Shown here: positions 10,168 to 20,468 of the stretch, one piece after another
How positions within the stretch are numbered: position 1 is the stretch's first letter
Layout of the letters: each line of letters starts with the position of its first letter
DNA from: Qipengyuania flavescens
GTDB taxonomy: Bacteria; Pseudomonadota; Alphaproteobacteria; Sphingomonadales; Sphingomonadaceae
Length of the DNA: 64,000 nt
Direction: 5' to 3'
NCBI RefSeq assembly: GCF_029688735.1
Contig: NZ_JARULD010000002.1
Location: 866,392 to 930,391 of the forward strand
The notes under the pieces: generated by a model
The model's database searches: none
Told to the model about the DNA's origin: nothing
What the model saw: the letters and a program-made list of their open reading frames with translations, nothing else
Position numbers and translations under genes: made by a program

Positions 10168-10701
10168 ATGGCTGAGACAGCAGAAACCAACAACGTCACC
10201 CCGATCAGTGCGGACAGCAAACTGACCGACGAACAGAAACGCGAGCAGCTCCGCGCGAAGATCGAAGCCGGTGAAAAGCGCAACGCCGAGCGCAGCTTTG
10301 CCGGCCAGGCGAAAGACGTGGCGGACAGCGCCGTCGAGTTTACCAAGAAGCATCCGTTTGCCGTGGTCGGAGGCGCGATCGCCGTCGGTCTCGCAATCGG
10401 CGCAATGACCCGTCCGGGCCGCAGGCTCGGCCGTCGCGGAGGTGCCCTCGCCACGCTCGCACTGGATAGCGTTCTGGCCTATGGCGCGCGCGCTATCGAC
10501 GGTGCAGCAAACGCGGCGGAATATGCCGGCGACCGCTTCGAAGACTTCGGTGACAGCGCCGCCACGACTGCCCGCGGGCTGCGCCGCGATGCGGCTTACC
10601 GGATGGACGTCGCCAGCGATGCGCTGCGCGCAAATTCGCGCAAGGCGAAGCGTGCCGGATCGCGTGGTGCCCGCTCGCTGAAGACCCGTTTCGGTTACTG
10701 A
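10168..10701 (+). CDS. Glycine-zipper/DUF883-like stress operon protein
   Basis: A 177-aa protein with a charged helical first half, FTKKHPFAVVGGAIAVGLAIGAM as a single glycine-rich membrane segment near residues 58-80, and a basic Arg/Lys/Ala-rich second half. The KKHPFAVVGGAIAVGLAIG part is typical of YqjD-like anchors. I prefer the ATG at 10168, which follows CGGAGA; an alternative ATG at 10117 overlaps the preceding stop (ATGA) and would add 17 residues. It is the last gene before a strong terminator. Confidence 0.68.
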   Translation: MAETAETNNVTPISADSKLTDEQKREQLRAKIEAGEKRNAERSFAGQAKDVADSAVEFTKKHPFAVVGGAIAVGLAIGAMTRPGRRLGRRGGALATLALDSVLAYGARAIDGAANAAEYAGDRFEDFGDSAATTARGLRRDAAYRMDVASDALRANSRKAKRAGSRGARSLKTRFGY

Positions 10702-10720
10702 TACCACTCGTAGCTTACAG

Positions 10721-10757
10721 AAGCGGCGCGACGGGCTTGCCTGTCGCGCCGCTTTCG
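10721..10757 (+). terminator. Rho-independent terminator of the stress operon
   Basis: A 12-bp perfect stem AAGCGGCGCGAC / GTCGCGCCGCTT (10721-10732 with 10743-10754), 10-nt loop, followed by TTTCGTT. It sits 20 nt after the last gene of the operon. Confidence 0.85.
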
Positions 10758-10803
10758 TTATTGGGCCGGGGCACTCTCCCTCCCCAATCGAGAAAGCCAT
10801 CCC

Positions 10804-11034
10804 ATGGAAGAAACCGAAGCCAAGCAAACGCTCTACCTCGTCATGGGTGGTCGCGTCACCGACCCGCGCTCTGCAACCTTTGCCGATCCGGAAAGCATCC
10901 ACGTCGCCGGCGTGTTCAGCAATTACGACGCGGCAGTCGATGCCTGGCGCGCCAATGCGCAGCGCACGGTCGACGATGCCGAGATGAAATACGTCGTCGT
11001 CCACCTCCACAAGCTGCTCGACCCCGGCGCTTGA
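10804..11034 (+). CDS. DUF4170 domain-containing protein
   Basis: A 76-aa soluble protein with the DUF4170 pattern: LYLVMGGRVTDP near the start, then a segment around VAGVFSNYDAAVDAWRANAQ and KYVVVHLHKLLDP at the end. The family is common in alphaproteobacteria and has no assigned function. It lies between the stress-operon terminator and a GNAT gene that starts 10 nt later, so it probably heads its own short transcript. Confidence 0.82.
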   Translation: MEETEAKQTLYLVMGGRVTDPRSATFADPESIHVAGVFSNYDAAVDAWRANAQRTVDDAEMKYVVVHLHKLLDPGA

Positions 11035-11044
11035 ACATCGGCGG

Positions 11045-11521
11045 ATGGCCTATGCGATCCGCCTCTATCGCGACGACGACGCCGAGACGGTCGCCACAAT
11101 CTGCGCCGCAGCCATAGAGGCGATCGGCCCGCGCGCTTATTCGGCGGAGCAAGTGGCTGTCTGGCGCGCACGCCATCTCGGCCCGCAGCGGTATCGTGAT
11201 GTCGTCGCGAACGGTGCGCAAATCGTGATTGCAGCCGACGATGACAATCGGCCCGTTGCCTATGCGCTACTGGAGCGCGACGGGCACCTCGACCACCTCT
11301 ATTGCCATCCCGACCACACTAGGCGCGGTCTCGCGGACCTGCTTCTCGCCGAAGCAGAAGTCATGGCCCGTCACTGGGGGGTGAAGCGACTATTCACGGA
11401 AGCGAGCGACCTTGCCCGACCCGCCTTCGAACGGGTTGGCTACGAGGTCATGCACAAGCGAGAGTTCGCAATCGACGGCGTGCCGATCCACAACTGGGCG
11501 ATGGCAAAACCGCTGTCCTGA
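11045..11521 (+). CDS. GNAT family N-acetyltransferase
   Basis: A 158-aa acetyl-CoA-dependent acyltransferase. The fold is visible as an N-terminal strand MAYAIRLYRDDD, then LDHLYCHPDHTRRGLADLLL, where HxxxRRGLA is the acetyl-CoA pyrophosphate loop, and a C-terminal AFERVGYEV segment. The substrate is unknown. It starts 10 nt after the DUF4170 gene. Confidence 0.85.
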   Translation: MAYAIRLYRDDDAETVATICAAAIEAIGPRAYSAEQVAVWRARHLGPQRYRDVVANGAQIVIAADDDNRPVAYALLERDGHLDHLYCHPDHTRRGLADLLLAEAEVMARHWGVKRLFTEASDLARPAFERVGYEVMHKREFAIDGVPIHNWAMAKPLS

Positions 11522-11540
11522 CAGCCCCACTGCGTGGCGA

Positions 11541-12008
11541 TCAGATGAACTCGATCTTCTCGATCAGGTAGAACTTGTCGCCCGATGGCACGGTCACCTC
11601 GACCTCGTCGTCAACCTGCTTGCCGATCAGCGCGCGGGCGATCGGCGAATTGTAGCTGATCCGGCCCTTGGACGCATCGGCCTCGGTCTGGCCGACGATC
11701 TGGTACTTGATCGGCTTGTCGTCCTCGTCGAGCAGGGTCACGGTGGCACCGAAGATCACCTTGTCGCCCGACAGGGTCGAGGGATCGATGATCTGCGCGC
11801 GGCTCGCCTTGTCTTCCAGCTCGGCGATCTGCGCCTCGACCTGGCCCTGTCGTTCCTTGGCCGCGTGATATTCCGCGTTCTCCGAAAGGTCGCCATGCGC
11901 GCGCGCTTCCTCGATCGCATCGACGATCAGCGGGCGTTCCGCGCGCAGCGTCTTGAGATCGGCAGTGATCTTTTCGTAGCCTTCGGCCAGCATCGGCACC
12001 TTTTCCAT
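11541..12008 (-). CDS. greA: Transcription elongation factor GreA
   Basis: Rescues backtracked RNA polymerase by stimulating transcript cleavage. The 155-aa product has an N-terminal coiled coil (residues 1-75) with the acidic tip [14 protein letters not shown], and a C-terminal FKBP-like domain ending [14 protein letters not shown]. It lies downstream of carB on the same strand, a neighbourhood common in this order. Confidence 0.96.
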   Translation of the reverse strand: MEKVPMLAEGYEKITADLKTLRAERPLIVDAIEEARAHGDLSENAEYHAAKERQGQVEAQIAELEDKASRAQIIDPSTLSGDKVIFGATVTLLDEDDKPIKYQIVGQTEADASKGRISYNSPIARALIGKQVDDEVEVTVPSGDKFYLIEKIEFI

Positions 12009-12049
12009 GGCGCGCGTCCTTCCTGTTCTCCCCTCCCCTATTCGGACAA

Positions 12050-12092
12050 TTCGACCCCGGCCCGCCGTTCTGCGGGGCCGATCGGGTTCGAA
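12050..12092 (-). terminator. Long imperfect hairpin between carB and greA
   Basis: The arms 12050-12065 and 12072-12092 can pair over about 16 bp with two small bulges (TTCGA, CCC, CGGCCC and GC blocks against their complements). It is 27 nt beyond the carB stop and could end or attenuate the car transcript, but no clear T-run follows in the minus direction, so it may only be a processing or pausing hairpin. Confidence 0.35.
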
Positions 12093-12118
12093 TGTCGGGA
12101 GGAAATCGCGTTAATCTG

Positions 12119-15100
12119 TTAGCTATAATAGTCTTGCAGCGAACGCACTTCAAGCTGCTCCGGTGAAACCTCCGCAATCGCACGCGCTGCAGCGAGGCTT
12201 GCGGCGGCGGTGGTGTAATAGGGCAGCTTCTTTTCGAGCGCGGCTTCGCGGATCGACTGGCTGTCGAGCAGCGATTGCCAACCCTCGGTAGTGTTAAAGA
12301 TCAGCGCCACCTCGCCGTCGATGATCGCATCGACGATATGCGGACGCCCTTCGGCCACCTTGTTCACCTTCTCGACGTCCAGCCCCCGATCCGCGAGAAA
12401 GCGATGCGTACCGCCCGTGGCGATAACGCGAAAGCCCTGCTCGAGCAGCGTCTTCACCGCAGGCAAGATCACTTCCTTGTCGCTATCCTTGACCGACACG
12501 AACAGCGTGCCCTCGCGCGGCGGGATCATGCCTGCGCCCAGCTGCGATTTAAGGAAGGCTGCGGGGAAGTCGGTGTCGATGCCCATCACTTCGCCGGTGG
12601 ACTTCATCTCCGGGCTCAGCACCGGGTCGGCGCCGGGGAAGCGAGCAAACGGGAACACGGCCTCCTTTACCGCCATATGCTTCGGACGGATGTCGAAGGG
12701 CTCGAATTCGTGCAGCCCCTCGCCCGCCATGACGCGTGCGGCAATCTTGGCGATCGGGCGGCCGATGGCTTTCGCGACGAAGGGTACCGTGCGGCTCGCG
12801 CGCGGATTCACCTCGATCAGGTAAACCTCGCCGTTCTTCACCGCGAACTGCACGTTCATCAGCCCGCGCACCTGCAGCGCCTTGGCCAGCGCTTCGGCCT
12901 GCCGCTCCATTTCGGCGACGATCTCGTCGGGTAGGCTATAGGGCGGGATGGTGCAGGCGCTGTCGCCGGAATGCACACCGGCTTCCTCGATATGCTGCAT
13001 CACGCCTGCGATACGGACTTCGAAGCCATCGGCAACCACGTCGACATCGCATTCGATCGCATCGCGCAAATACTGGTCGACCAGCACGGGGCTGTCGCCG
13101 GAGACGTTCACGGCCGTGGCGATGTAGTCGTCCAGCTGCGCTTCGCTATCCACGATTTCCATCGCGCGTCCGCCGAGCACATAGCTGGGGCGCAGCAGCA
13201 CCGGGTAGCCGATGCGTGCGGCGACGGCTGCGGCCTCGTCGCGGCTGCGGGCGATGCCGTTGTCGGGCTGCATCAGCTTGAGCTTGTTGACCAGTTTGGC
13301 AAACCGCTCTCGGTCTTCGGCCAGGTCGATCGCGTCGGGGCTGGTGCCGAGGATCGGAATGCCTTCCCGCTCCAGCGCATTGGCGAGCTTGAGCGGGGTC
13401 TGCCCGCCGAACTGCACGATCACGCCGACGACTTCGCCCTTCGACATTTCGACGCGCAGGATCTCGAGCACGTCTTCCTCGGTCAGCGGCTCGAAATAGA
13501 GGCGGTCGGAGGTGTCGTAATCGGTGGAGACGGTTTCGGGGTTGCAGTTGACCATGATGGTCTCGAACCCGGCCTCGGCCAGCGCGAAACAGGCGTGGAC
13601 GCAGCAATAGTCGAACTCGATACCCTGCCCGATCCGGTTGGGGCCACCGCCGAGGATGACGATCTTCTTGGCGTCGCTCGGGTCCGCCTCGTCCTCCGGG
13701 TCTCCGAATGTCGGGGCCTCGTAGGTCGAGTACATATAGGGCGTAACCGCTTCGAACTCGGCGGCGCAGCTGTCGATGCGCTTGAAGACGGGATGCACGC
13801 CGAGCTTCTGGCGCAGCTTGCGCACCTCTTCCTCGCTCGTCGCCCCGGCCATCGCGCGCAGGGCATCGTGGAGCAGGCCCGAACTCTTCGCCCGCGTCTC
13901 CCCAAGTCCGCCCGCGACGCCGACCGAGCGCACGGCCAGCGTGGCGAGGCGCTTGTCCGAAAAGCCCATCGCTTTCAGGCGGCGCAATTCGTCCGCATCG
14001 TTCGGCAGGCCGTTGTGGCCGATCATCTTCTCCTCGTAGATGATCGCTTCGATCTGTCGCAGGAACCACGGGTCGAAGCCGGTGATCTGCACAATTTCCT
14101 CGACCGTGAACTCCTCGCGGAAGGCCTGCGCGATCTTGAGGATGCGGTCGGGGCGGCGCTGGCTGAGCGCAGCGGTGATCTTCTCTTTCGAGACGCCCTC
14201 CAGCTCGGGCATGCGATTGAACCCGTCGAGCCCGGTTTCGAGGCCGCGCAGCGCCTTCTGCATCGATTCAGCAAAGCAGCGGCCAATGGCCATGACCTCG
14301 CCGACGGATTTCATCGCGGTCGAGAGGTCGGGCTTCGATCCCTTGAACTTCTCGAAAGCGAAGCGCGGGATCTTGGTCACGACATAGTCGATGGTCGGTT
14401 CGAACGACGCCGGGGTCGCACCGGTGATCTCGTTCTGGATCTCGTCCAGCGTATAGCCAACCGCCAGCTTCGCCGCGACACGCGCAATGGGGAAGCCGGT
14501 GGCCTTGGAGGCCAGTGCGGAGGAGCGCGAGACGCGCGGGTTCATCTCGATCACGATCAGGCGGCCGGTCTTCGGATCGACTGCGAACTGGACGTTCGAA
14601 CCACCTGTTTCCACGCCGATTTCGCGCAGCACGTTGATGCTGGCGGTGCGCATGATCTGGTATTCCTTGTCGGTCAGCGTCAGCGCCGGGGCGACGGTGA
14701 TCGAATCGCCCGTGTGCACGCCCATCGGATCGACATTCTCGATCGCGCAGATGATGATGCAATTGTCCTTGCGGTCGCGCACCACCTCCATCTCGAACTC
14801 CTTCCACCCGAGGAGCGATTCCTCGATCAGGACTTCGGTGGTGGGCGATGCGTCGAGGCCATCGCGCACGATCTTCTCGAACTCGGCCTTGTTATAGGCG
14901 ATGCCGCCGCCGGTGCCGCCCAGCGTGAAGCTCGGGCGGATGATGGCGGGAAGGCCGGTGCGTTCGAGCACGGCATGGGCCTCGTCCACCGTATGCGCCA
15001 CGCCGCTGCGCGCGCTTTCGAGGCCGATCTTGTCCATCGCCTCGCGGAAGCGCTGGCGGTTCTCGGCCTTGTCGATGGCATCGGCCTTGGCACCGATCAT

Positions 15101-15466
15101 CTCGACGCCGTATTTCTCCAGCACGCCCATCTCGTCGAGCTTGAGCGCGCAGTTCAGCGCCGTCTGCCCGCCCATCGTGGGCAGCACCGCGTCGGGCCGC
15201 TCCTTCTCGATGATCTTGGCGACGATCTCGGGCGTGATCGGCTCGATATAGGTCGCGCCGTCCGGCCCGCCGTTCTCGCCCGCAACCATCTCCGGATCGG
15301 TCATGATCGTGGCGGGGTTGGAGTTGACCAGGATGACCCGGTAGCCCTCCTCCTTCAGCGCCTTGATCGCCTGCGTGCCGGAATAGTCGAACTCGCACGC
15401 CTGGCCGATGATGATCGGACCGGCGCCAATGACGAGGATCGAGGAGATGTCAGTGCGTTTTGGCAT
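12119..15466 (-). CDS. carB: Carbamoyl-phosphate synthase large subunit
   Basis: Uses ammonia from CarA, bicarbonate and two ATP to make carbamoyl phosphate for arginine and pyrimidines. At 1115 aa it is full length: two ATP-grasp halves (about 1-550 and 551-930), each with nucleotide loops ([34 protein letters not shown]), and a C-terminal MGS-like allosteric domain. The ATG overlaps the stop of the preceding unknown gene (TAATG), so translation is coupled to it rather than directly to carA. Confidence 0.97.
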   Translation of the reverse strand: MPKRTDISSILVIGAGPIIIGQACEFDYSGTQAIKALKEEGYRVILVNSNPATIMTDPEMVAGENGGPDGATYIEPITPEIVAKIIEKERPDAVLPTMGGQTALNCALKLDEMGVLEKYGVEMIGAKADAIDKAENRQRFREAMDKIGLESARSGVAHTVDEAHAVLERTGLPAIIRPSFTLGGTGGGIAYNKAEFEKIVRDGLDASPTTEVLIEESLLGWKEFEMEVVRDRKDNCIIICAIENVDPMGVHTGDSITVAPALTLTDKEYQIMRTASINVLREIGVETGGSNVQFAVDPKTGRLIVIEMNPRVSRSSALASKATGFPIARVAAKLAVGYTLDEIQNEITGATPASFEPTIDYVVTKIPRFAFEKFKGSKPDLSTAMKSVGEVMAIGRCFAESMQKALRGLETGLDGFNRMPELEGVSKEKITAALSQRRPDRILKIAQAFREEFTVEEIVQITGFDPWFLRQIEAIIYEEKMIGHNGLPNDADELRRLKAMGFSDKRLATLAVRSVGVAGGLGETRAKSSGLLHDALRAMAGATSEEEVRKLRQKLGVHPVFKRIDSCAAEFEAVTPYMYSTYEAPTFGDPEDEADPSDAKKIVILGGGPNRIGQGIEFDYCCVHACFALAEAGFETIMVNCNPETVSTDYDTSDRLYFEPLTEEDVLEILRVEMSKGEVVGVIVQFGGQTPLKLANALEREGIPILGTSPDAIDLAEDRERFAKLVNKLKLMQPDNGIARSRDEAAAVAARIGYPVLLRPSYVLGGRAMEIVDSEAQLDDYIATAVNVSGDSPVLVDQYLRDAIECDVDVVADGFEVRIAGVMQHIEEAGVHSGDSACTIPPYSLPDEIVAEMERQAEALAKALQVRGLMNVQFAVKNGEVYLIEVNPRASRTVPFVAKAIGRPIAKIAARVMAGEGLHEFEPFDIRPKHMAVKEAVFPFARFPGADPVLSPEMKSTGEVMGIDTDFPAAFLKSQLGAGMIPPREGTLFVSVKDSDKEVILPAVKTLLEQGFRVIATGGTHRFLADRGLDVEKVNKVAEGRPHIVDAIIDGEVALIFNTTEGWQSLLDSQSIREAALEKKLPYYTTAAASLAAARAIAEVSPEQLEVRSLQDYYS

Positions 15467-16053
15467 TATGGTTTTACCGCTGCGATAAGGGCCGCGAAGA
15501 ACGTCGCGAACTGAACAATGTTGGCAAAGGCAGGATCACGAACGAGGCTCACGATACCTTGGCGTGGTGGATTAGGGAGGTCGACCAGCAGCTCTAAAGC
15601 TCTAATAAGACCCATAATCTGAGCTCGAGCTGCGTTGTCGGTCATTCTTTCGCAAACGTCCTCCATTTCGCCTAGGATTGTGAGGACTTGAACAACTTGG
15701 ATTGGTTCGACGACTCCGGTCCAACTCGAAGTATCTACGCTGATCTGATCGTCAGCCTCAGTGAAGCCTTGATCGAGACGGCGCTTTCCAGTCGGTGTGA
15801 TGCGGAAATAGCGTCCCGACTCTCTTCCAATGCTCTCCGCCAGATGTAGCTTACACAGGCTTTGCAAAACCGGGCGTGGATGCCCGCCGTCAACTAGGCC
15901 CTTATCCAATAGCTGCGTCGCTAAAAACCAGCCATTCATCGAGTCCGTATAGCTATCGCCTTGCCCGACAGGGAGATTTTTCGCTTCCTGCAAAGCGTTC
16001 AATATGGCAAACTGACGCTTGGTCAGTGGAATGTTGCCTTCTGGCTCGCTCAC
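15466..16053 (-). CDS. Unrecognised winged-helix-like protein inserted between carA and carB
   Basis: A 195-aa protein I do not recognise. The GTG at 16053 overlaps the carA TGA (GTGA), and its own TAA overlaps the carB ATG (TAATG), so it is stitched into the operon on both sides. Residues about 10-90 read like a winged helix ([15 protein letters not shown] ... [19 protein letters not shown] ... [13 protein letters not shown]). The middle holds a WTGV motif, and the last 30 residues are hydrophobic ([16 protein letters not shown]). A hand count over 15481-16020 gives about 53% GC against about 63% in flanking carA, suggesting recent acquisition. An ATG at 16167 would overlap carA by 118 nt and is less likely. 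Confidence 0.75.
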   Translation of the reverse strand: MSEPEGNIPLTKRQFAILNALQEAKNLPVGQGDSYTDSMNGWFLATQLLDKGLVDGGHPRPVLQSLCKLHLAESIGRESGRYFRITPTGKRRLDQGFTEADDQISVDTSSWTGVVEPIQVVQVLTILGEMEDVCERMTDNAARAQIMGLIRALELLVDLPNPPRQGIVSLVRDPAFANIVQFATFFAALIAAVKP

Positions 16054-17228
16054 CCCAACATCCCCACGAATTTCTCGAACAGGTAGAAACTGTCCTGCGG
16101 GCCGGGGCTTGCCTCGGGGTGGTATTGCACGCCGAATGCTTTCTTCCCCTTGATCGAAATCCCGCAATTGGTGCCGTCGAACAGCGAGACGTGGGTCTGC
16201 TCCACCTCCGGCGGCAGCGTGTCGCCATCGACCGCGAAGCCGTGGTTCATGCTGGTGATCTCGACGAGGCCCTCGCTCTCACCCCACTGGCCGCCGACAC
16301 GCTGGACGGGGTGGTTGGCGCCGCGGTGGCCCTGGAACATCTTGGCGGTCTTCGCCCCTGCCGCGAGGCCGAGCATCTGGTGGCCGAGGCAAATGCCGAA
16401 CAGCGGCACGTCCGCATCCAGCAGCCCCTTGATCACCGGCATGGCATATTCGCCCGTCGCCGCCGGATCGCCGGGACCGTTGGAGAGGAAAACGCCATCG
16501 GGCTTCAGCCGCATGATCTCGTCGAGCGAGGTGCGCGCGGGCACCACCGTCACCTTCGCGCCCGCCTTCACGAGATTGCGGAAGATATTGTCCTTCGCGC
16601 CGTAATCGATCGCCACCACATGCGGCTTCGCATTGTCCGCAGCGCCATAGCCGGTGCCGAGCTGCCAGTAACCGCCGCGCCAGTCCTCCAGCACGCCGCG
16701 TGTCACTCCGGGGACGAGGTCGAGCCCTTCGAGCCCGCTCCACTCCGCGGCCTGGCGCTTCAGCGCCTTCACATCGAATTGCCCGCGTGGGCTGTGCGCG
16801 ATCACCGCATTGGGTGCGCCCGACAGGCGGATGCGGCGGGTCAGCGCGCGGGTGTCCACGCCCGACAGGCCGATCTTGCCATGGCTCACGCACCATTCGA
16901 CGAATTCGTTCTGCGCTCGGAAATTGGAGTGCGGGGTCACCGCCTGGCGCACCACCAGCCCGACCGCGCCGAGGCCGCGGCTCTCCACGTCCTCCTCGTT
17001 CGCGCCGACATTGCCGATATGCGGGAACGTGAAGGTGACGATCTGGCTGTCGTAGGAGGGATCGGTCATCACCTCTTGGTAACCGGTCATGGCGGTGTTG
17101 AAGCACACCTCGCCGACCGACGAGCCGGTCGCGCCGAAGCCTTTCCCCCAGATACAGGTGCCGTCGCCCAGCACGAGGACTCCGGTCGCGCCTTTGGGTT
17201 GCGCGTGCGAAAATACGGGCAGGGCCAT
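16050..17228 (-). CDS. carA: Carbamoyl-phosphate synthase small subunit
   Basis: Glutaminase subunit that supplies ammonia to CarB. 392 aa: an N-terminal CPSase domain (GVLVLGDGTCIWGKGFGA, TAMTGYQEVMTDPSY) and a C-terminal class I glutamine amidotransferase domain with the nucleophile elbow FGICLGHQ and the HPE segment (VQYHPEASPGP). The stop overlaps the start of the unknown gene before carB. Confidence 0.97.
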   Translation of the reverse strand: MALPVFSHAQPKGATGVLVLGDGTCIWGKGFGATGSSVGEVCFNTAMTGYQEVMTDPSYDSQIVTFTFPHIGNVGANEEDVESRGLGAVGLVVRQAVTPHSNFRAQNEFVEWCVSHGKIGLSGVDTRALTRRIRLSGAPNAVIAHSPRGQFDVKALKRQAAEWSGLEGLDLVPGVTRGVLEDWRGGYWQLGTGYGAADNAKPHVVAIDYGAKDNIFRNLVKAGAKVTVVPARTSLDEIMRLKPDGVFLSNGPGDPAATGEYAMPVIKGLLDADVPLFGICLGHQMLGLAAGAKTAKMFQGHRGANHPVQRVGGQWGESEGLVEITSMNHGFAVDGDTLPPEVEQTHVSLFDGTNCGISIKGKKAFGVQYHPEASPGPQDSFYLFEKFVGMLG

Positions 17229-17378
17229 GGGCTCTCCGAGTCAGGGGTTTTCCGGCGATGTCGCTAAGCCCCACCCGCTAAGGCCGCTTGCGAGCCCCGT
17301 CAAGCGGAACACTTGGCTTTGCGCCAGCTTCTTCTAAATGAAGCGCCAATCATCCACAGATACTGAACGGGACCATCA

Positions 17379-17831
17379 ATGCTCCGCGACACGATCCAAA
17401 CCGAAACCGTCACCGCCATGAAGGCCAAGGACAAGGAGCGCACCGCCGCGCTGCGCCTGATCGGCGCCAAGATCAAGGATCGCGACATCGAACTGCGGAC
17501 GGCGGACAAGAAGCCCGAGGACGACGAACTGGTTACCGACGTGCTGATGAAAATGGCCAAGCAGCGCCGCGAATCGATCACGATGTACGAAGACGGCGGC
17601 CGGCAGGAACTGGCCGACAAGGAAAAGGCCGAGCTCGCGGTGATCGAGGAGTTTCTCCCGCAGCAGATGAGCGAGGACGAAACCCGCGCCGTCATCGCGC
17701 AGATCAAGGCGGACCTGGGTGCCGACGGCATGAAGGACATGGGCCGCGTGATGGGCGAGCTGAAGGCGCGCCACGGCGCATCGCTCGACATGAGCCGCGC
17801 GAGCGCCCTTGTGAAGGAGTCGCTCTCGTGA
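17379..17831 (+). CDS. GatB/YqeY domain-containing protein
   Basis: A 150-aa YqeY protein, related to the tail domain of GatB that contacts tRNA; its cellular role is not settled. Recognisable parts are the helical MKAKDKERTAALRLIGAKIKD, the YEDGGRQELADKEKAELAVIEEFLPQQM linker region and the C-terminal VMGELKARHGASLDMSRAS. It lies upstream of dnaG and rpoD, a common alphaproteobacterial order (carA, yqeY, dnaG, rpoD). Confidence 0.9.
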   Translation: MLRDTIQTETVTAMKAKDKERTAALRLIGAKIKDRDIELRTADKKPEDDELVTDVLMKMAKQRRESITMYEDGGRQELADKEKAELAVIEEFLPQQMSEDETRAVIAQIKADLGADGMKDMGRVMGELKARHGASLDMSRASALVKESLS

Positions 17832-18523
17832 GGGCGTTTGCACTCATCGCGCTGCCGCTAGCATTGGTCGCCTGCGAGCCTGCTCCAGAGCCTGAGCCGA
17901 CCCCGACGCCGACCGTCGCGGCACCGCGCACGCTGGTCGGGGCCGATCTCGACCTGTCGACGCTGGGCGCGAAGATCGTCGGTCCGCAGGGGCCGGAAGT
18001 CGAAACCACGCTCAGCGCCGGCGGTCGCCAGCTCGGCACTATGGTGAGCTACGTCGCCTGCCCCGAGGGTGTCGAGGAATGCGTGCCGGGCCAGATGCCG
18101 GAGGACACGGTCTACACCTATGTCCACCAGGTCACGCTGGCCGATGTGGATGAGGACGCGGCTGACGCTCAGCCCACCGAAGGGCCAGAGGTCCGCGAGA
18201 CGCCGCCCACCCTGTTCCGTACAACCCAGCGCGCGCACGGGTTCAACCAATCGGTCGGCTATGCCCGCGCGCAGGTCGAGGAAGCCCTCGGCGATCCCGA
18301 CGCGATCACGATCAGCATCGACAACGGCAGCCTGATCTGGCGCGTTGTTGCCGGGTCCGGCTGGCAGCCCGGCACCACGCTGACCTTCTGGTGGCAGTCC
18401 ACCCTGCCCCCGGCCGGTCCGGCAGACGCCTACCTGCTCGAAGTCGATGGCGATCAGGCGAGCGCTACGGGGCCCTTCCCCGCCGAGCCGGAAAATCCGG
18501 CAGACGGGCCTGCTGGCAACTAG
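17828..18523 (+). CDS. Predicted lipoprotein
   Basis: A 231-aa protein with a lipoprotein signal: MRAFALIALPLALVAC, with Cys at residue 16 as the lipidation site, followed by a Pro/Glu-rich linker. The body has no domain I recognise; two cysteines (ACPEGVEEC) may form a disulfide. The GTG start overlaps the YqeY stop (GTGA). Confidence 0.75.
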   Translation: MRAFALIALPLALVACEPAPEPEPTPTPTVAAPRTLVGADLDLSTLGAKIVGPQGPEVETTLSAGGRQLGTMVSYVACPEGVEECVPGQMPEDTVYTYVHQVTLADVDEDAADAQPTEGPEVRETPPTLFRTTQRAHGFNQSVGYARAQVEEALGDPDAITISIDNGSLIWRVVAGSGWQPGTTLTFWWQSTLPPAGPADAYLLEVDGDQASATGPFPAEPENPADGPAGN

Positions 18524-18559
18524 CGATTCGGTGGGCGCGGCTGTAGGGATTTTCGCCCT

Positions 18560-20413
18560 ATGACCCTGTCACCCCAATGGCTCGACGAATTGCGCGCGCG
18601 GATTACACTGTCCGCAATAGTCGGTCGCACTACGCGGCTGACTAAAGCAGGTCGAGAGTACAAGGCGTGCTGCCCATTTCACAACGAGCGCACACCCAGC
18701 TTCTACGTAAATGACGAGAAGGGCTTCTACCACTGCTTCGGCTGCGAGGCGCATGGCGACGCGATCCGCTGGCTGACCGACCAGCGCGGCATGCCATTCA
18801 TGGATGCAGTCAAGGAGCTGGCGGCCGAGGCCGGAATGGAGGTCCCCGCGCCCGATCCGCAGGCCGCCAAACGCGCCGAGAAGCGCGCCAGCCTGCACGA
18901 TGTAACGGCGGCGGCGCAGGAGTGGTTCGAAAGCAATCTGCGCGGTAGCGAAGGTGCCTCAGCGCGCAACTATCTCAGCAGACGGGGATTCTCCGAAGCC
19001 ACCATGCGCGAGTTCGGCTTCGGCTATGCGCCGGAGGACCGGCAAGCGCTCAAGCGCGCGCTCGGCAAGTTCGACGAGGACATGCTGATCGACGCGGGCA
19101 TGCGCATCACTGTGGAGGACAAGGAACCTTACGACAGGTTCCGCGGCCGGTTGATGCTGCCGATCCACGACACCCGCGGCCGGGTCATCGCCTTCGGTGG
19201 CCGCATCCTCGATGCCGAGGCCAATCCCAAGGCCCCGAAATACCTCAACAGCCCCGATACCCCCCTCTTCGACAAGGGCCGCACGCTCTACAATCTCCAC
19301 CGAGCCGCCCCCGCCGCGCGGCAGAGGGGGCGGATGATCGTGGTCGAAGGCTACATGGACGCCATCGCGCTCGCCAATGCTGGGATCCGTGAAGCCGTCG
19401 CGCCCCTCGGCACGGCGCTTACCGAAAACCAGATTGAACTGCTTTGGCGGCAGGTCGAGCGGCCGCTCCTGTGCTTCGATGGTGACAATGCCGGTCAACG
19501 CGCAGCCATGCGCGCCATCTCTCGCGCCTTACCAATGCTGCGCCCCGGCCACTCGCTGTCGATCGTGCGCTTGCCCGCCGGCATGGACCCCGACGATCTC
19601 ATTCGCGAAAGAGGCGTCGGCGCAATCGAAACCTTGCTCGAAAAGCCCGCCAGCCTGCTCGACACGCTATGGGAGGTCGAAAAGGCCGCAACCACGCTCG
19701 CCTCACCCGAAGACAAAGCCGGGCTGAAGGCGCGGCTGCTCGACCATGTCGAGGCGATCCAGCACCCGGACATCCGCGCCCTCTACAAGCGGGAGCTGAT
19801 GGAGCGCTTCTCCGCCTTCGCCTTTCCCCCGCGCCCGCAGCGCCAGTTCACACCGCGCAGCGACTGGAAAAAGGGCGATTGGAAAGCACCCGTCCCCACC
19901 CTCTCGCCGGAAACGGCAAACAAGCTGAAACGCGCCATTGCGGGCGGCTCCCGCGATCTCTTCTCGCGCGCTGTCATTGCCGGGCTGGTGCGCTTTCCCG
20001 ACCAGATCGTCCGGCACGAGGAAACTCTCTCGGCTTTCGCCCGGCGTGACCAAAATGTCGGCCCCGCAATCGATTTGCTGCTCGAGGCCGCCGAAACGCT
20101 TGATTTAAGCAGCGGATCGCCCATATCGCTCGAACGAGGCCTTCCCGCCCTGCCGGCTAAACCCAATTTCGCCTTCCTCGATGAAGGCACCGATCCGGAT
20201 GAAGCGCGCGAGGATCTGGCCGAGGCCGTGTCGCTGCTGGTCGAGAGACCGGCGCTGGAATCCGCCTTGGCGGAGGCTACAGCGCGTTTCGATCGCGACC
20301 CGGAAGGCTCCATTGCCGAACAGGCCCGATTGCGTGAGCGCTTGCTGGTCCTTAACGAGCGATTGAAGCAGTTCGGGCGCAGGAAGGCGGCGGGACCGGA
20401 CGATTCGGATTAA
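18560..20413 (+). CDS. dnaG: DNA primase
   Basis: Synthesises RNA primers at the replication fork. 617 aa: an N-terminal CHC2 zinc finger (CCPFHNERTPSF ... CFGC), a catalytic core with the Toprim motifs VVEGYMDAIAL and CFDGDNAGQRA, and a C-terminal helicase-binding region. The ATG at 18560 gives the usual N-terminus directly ahead of the zinc finger. rpoD follows after 55 nt, the classical macromolecular-synthesis arrangement. Confidence 0.97.
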   Translation: MTLSPQWLDELRARITLSAIVGRTTRLTKAGREYKACCPFHNERTPSFYVNDEKGFYHCFGCEAHGDAIRWLTDQRGMPFMDAVKELAAEAGMEVPAPDPQAAKRAEKRASLHDVTAAAQEWFESNLRGSEGASARNYLSRRGFSEATMREFGFGYAPEDRQALKRALGKFDEDMLIDAGMRITVEDKEPYDRFRGRLMLPIHDTRGRVIAFGGRILDAEANPKAPKYLNSPDTPLFDKGRTLYNLHRAAPAARQRGRMIVVEGYMDAIALANAGIREAVAPLGTALTENQIELLWRQVERPLLCFDGDNAGQRAAMRAISRALPMLRPGHSLSIVRLPAGMDPDDLIRERGVGAIETLLEKPASLLDTLWEVEKAATTLASPEDKAGLKARLLDHVEAIQHPDIRALYKRELMERFSAFAFPPRPQRQFTPRSDWKKGDWKAPVPTLSPETANKLKRAIAGGSRDLFSRAVIAGLVRFPDQIVRHEETLSAFARRDQNVGPAIDLLLEAAETLDLSSGSPISLERGLPALPAKPNFAFLDEGTDPDEAREDLAEAVSLLVERPALESALAEATARFDRDPEGSIAEQARLRERLLVLNERLKQFGRRKAAGPDDSD

Positions 20414-20468
20414 TGAGTGCCGCGGAAGTGCACGCCGCGCGAAACGATAGATTGGGTTGACGTACTCT

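Noticed and set aside
12971..15514. Very long open frame on the plus strand opposite carB
   Set aside because: It mirrors carB codon positions in a GC-rich gene and has His/Arg/Asp-rich, low-complexity composition without recognisable domains.
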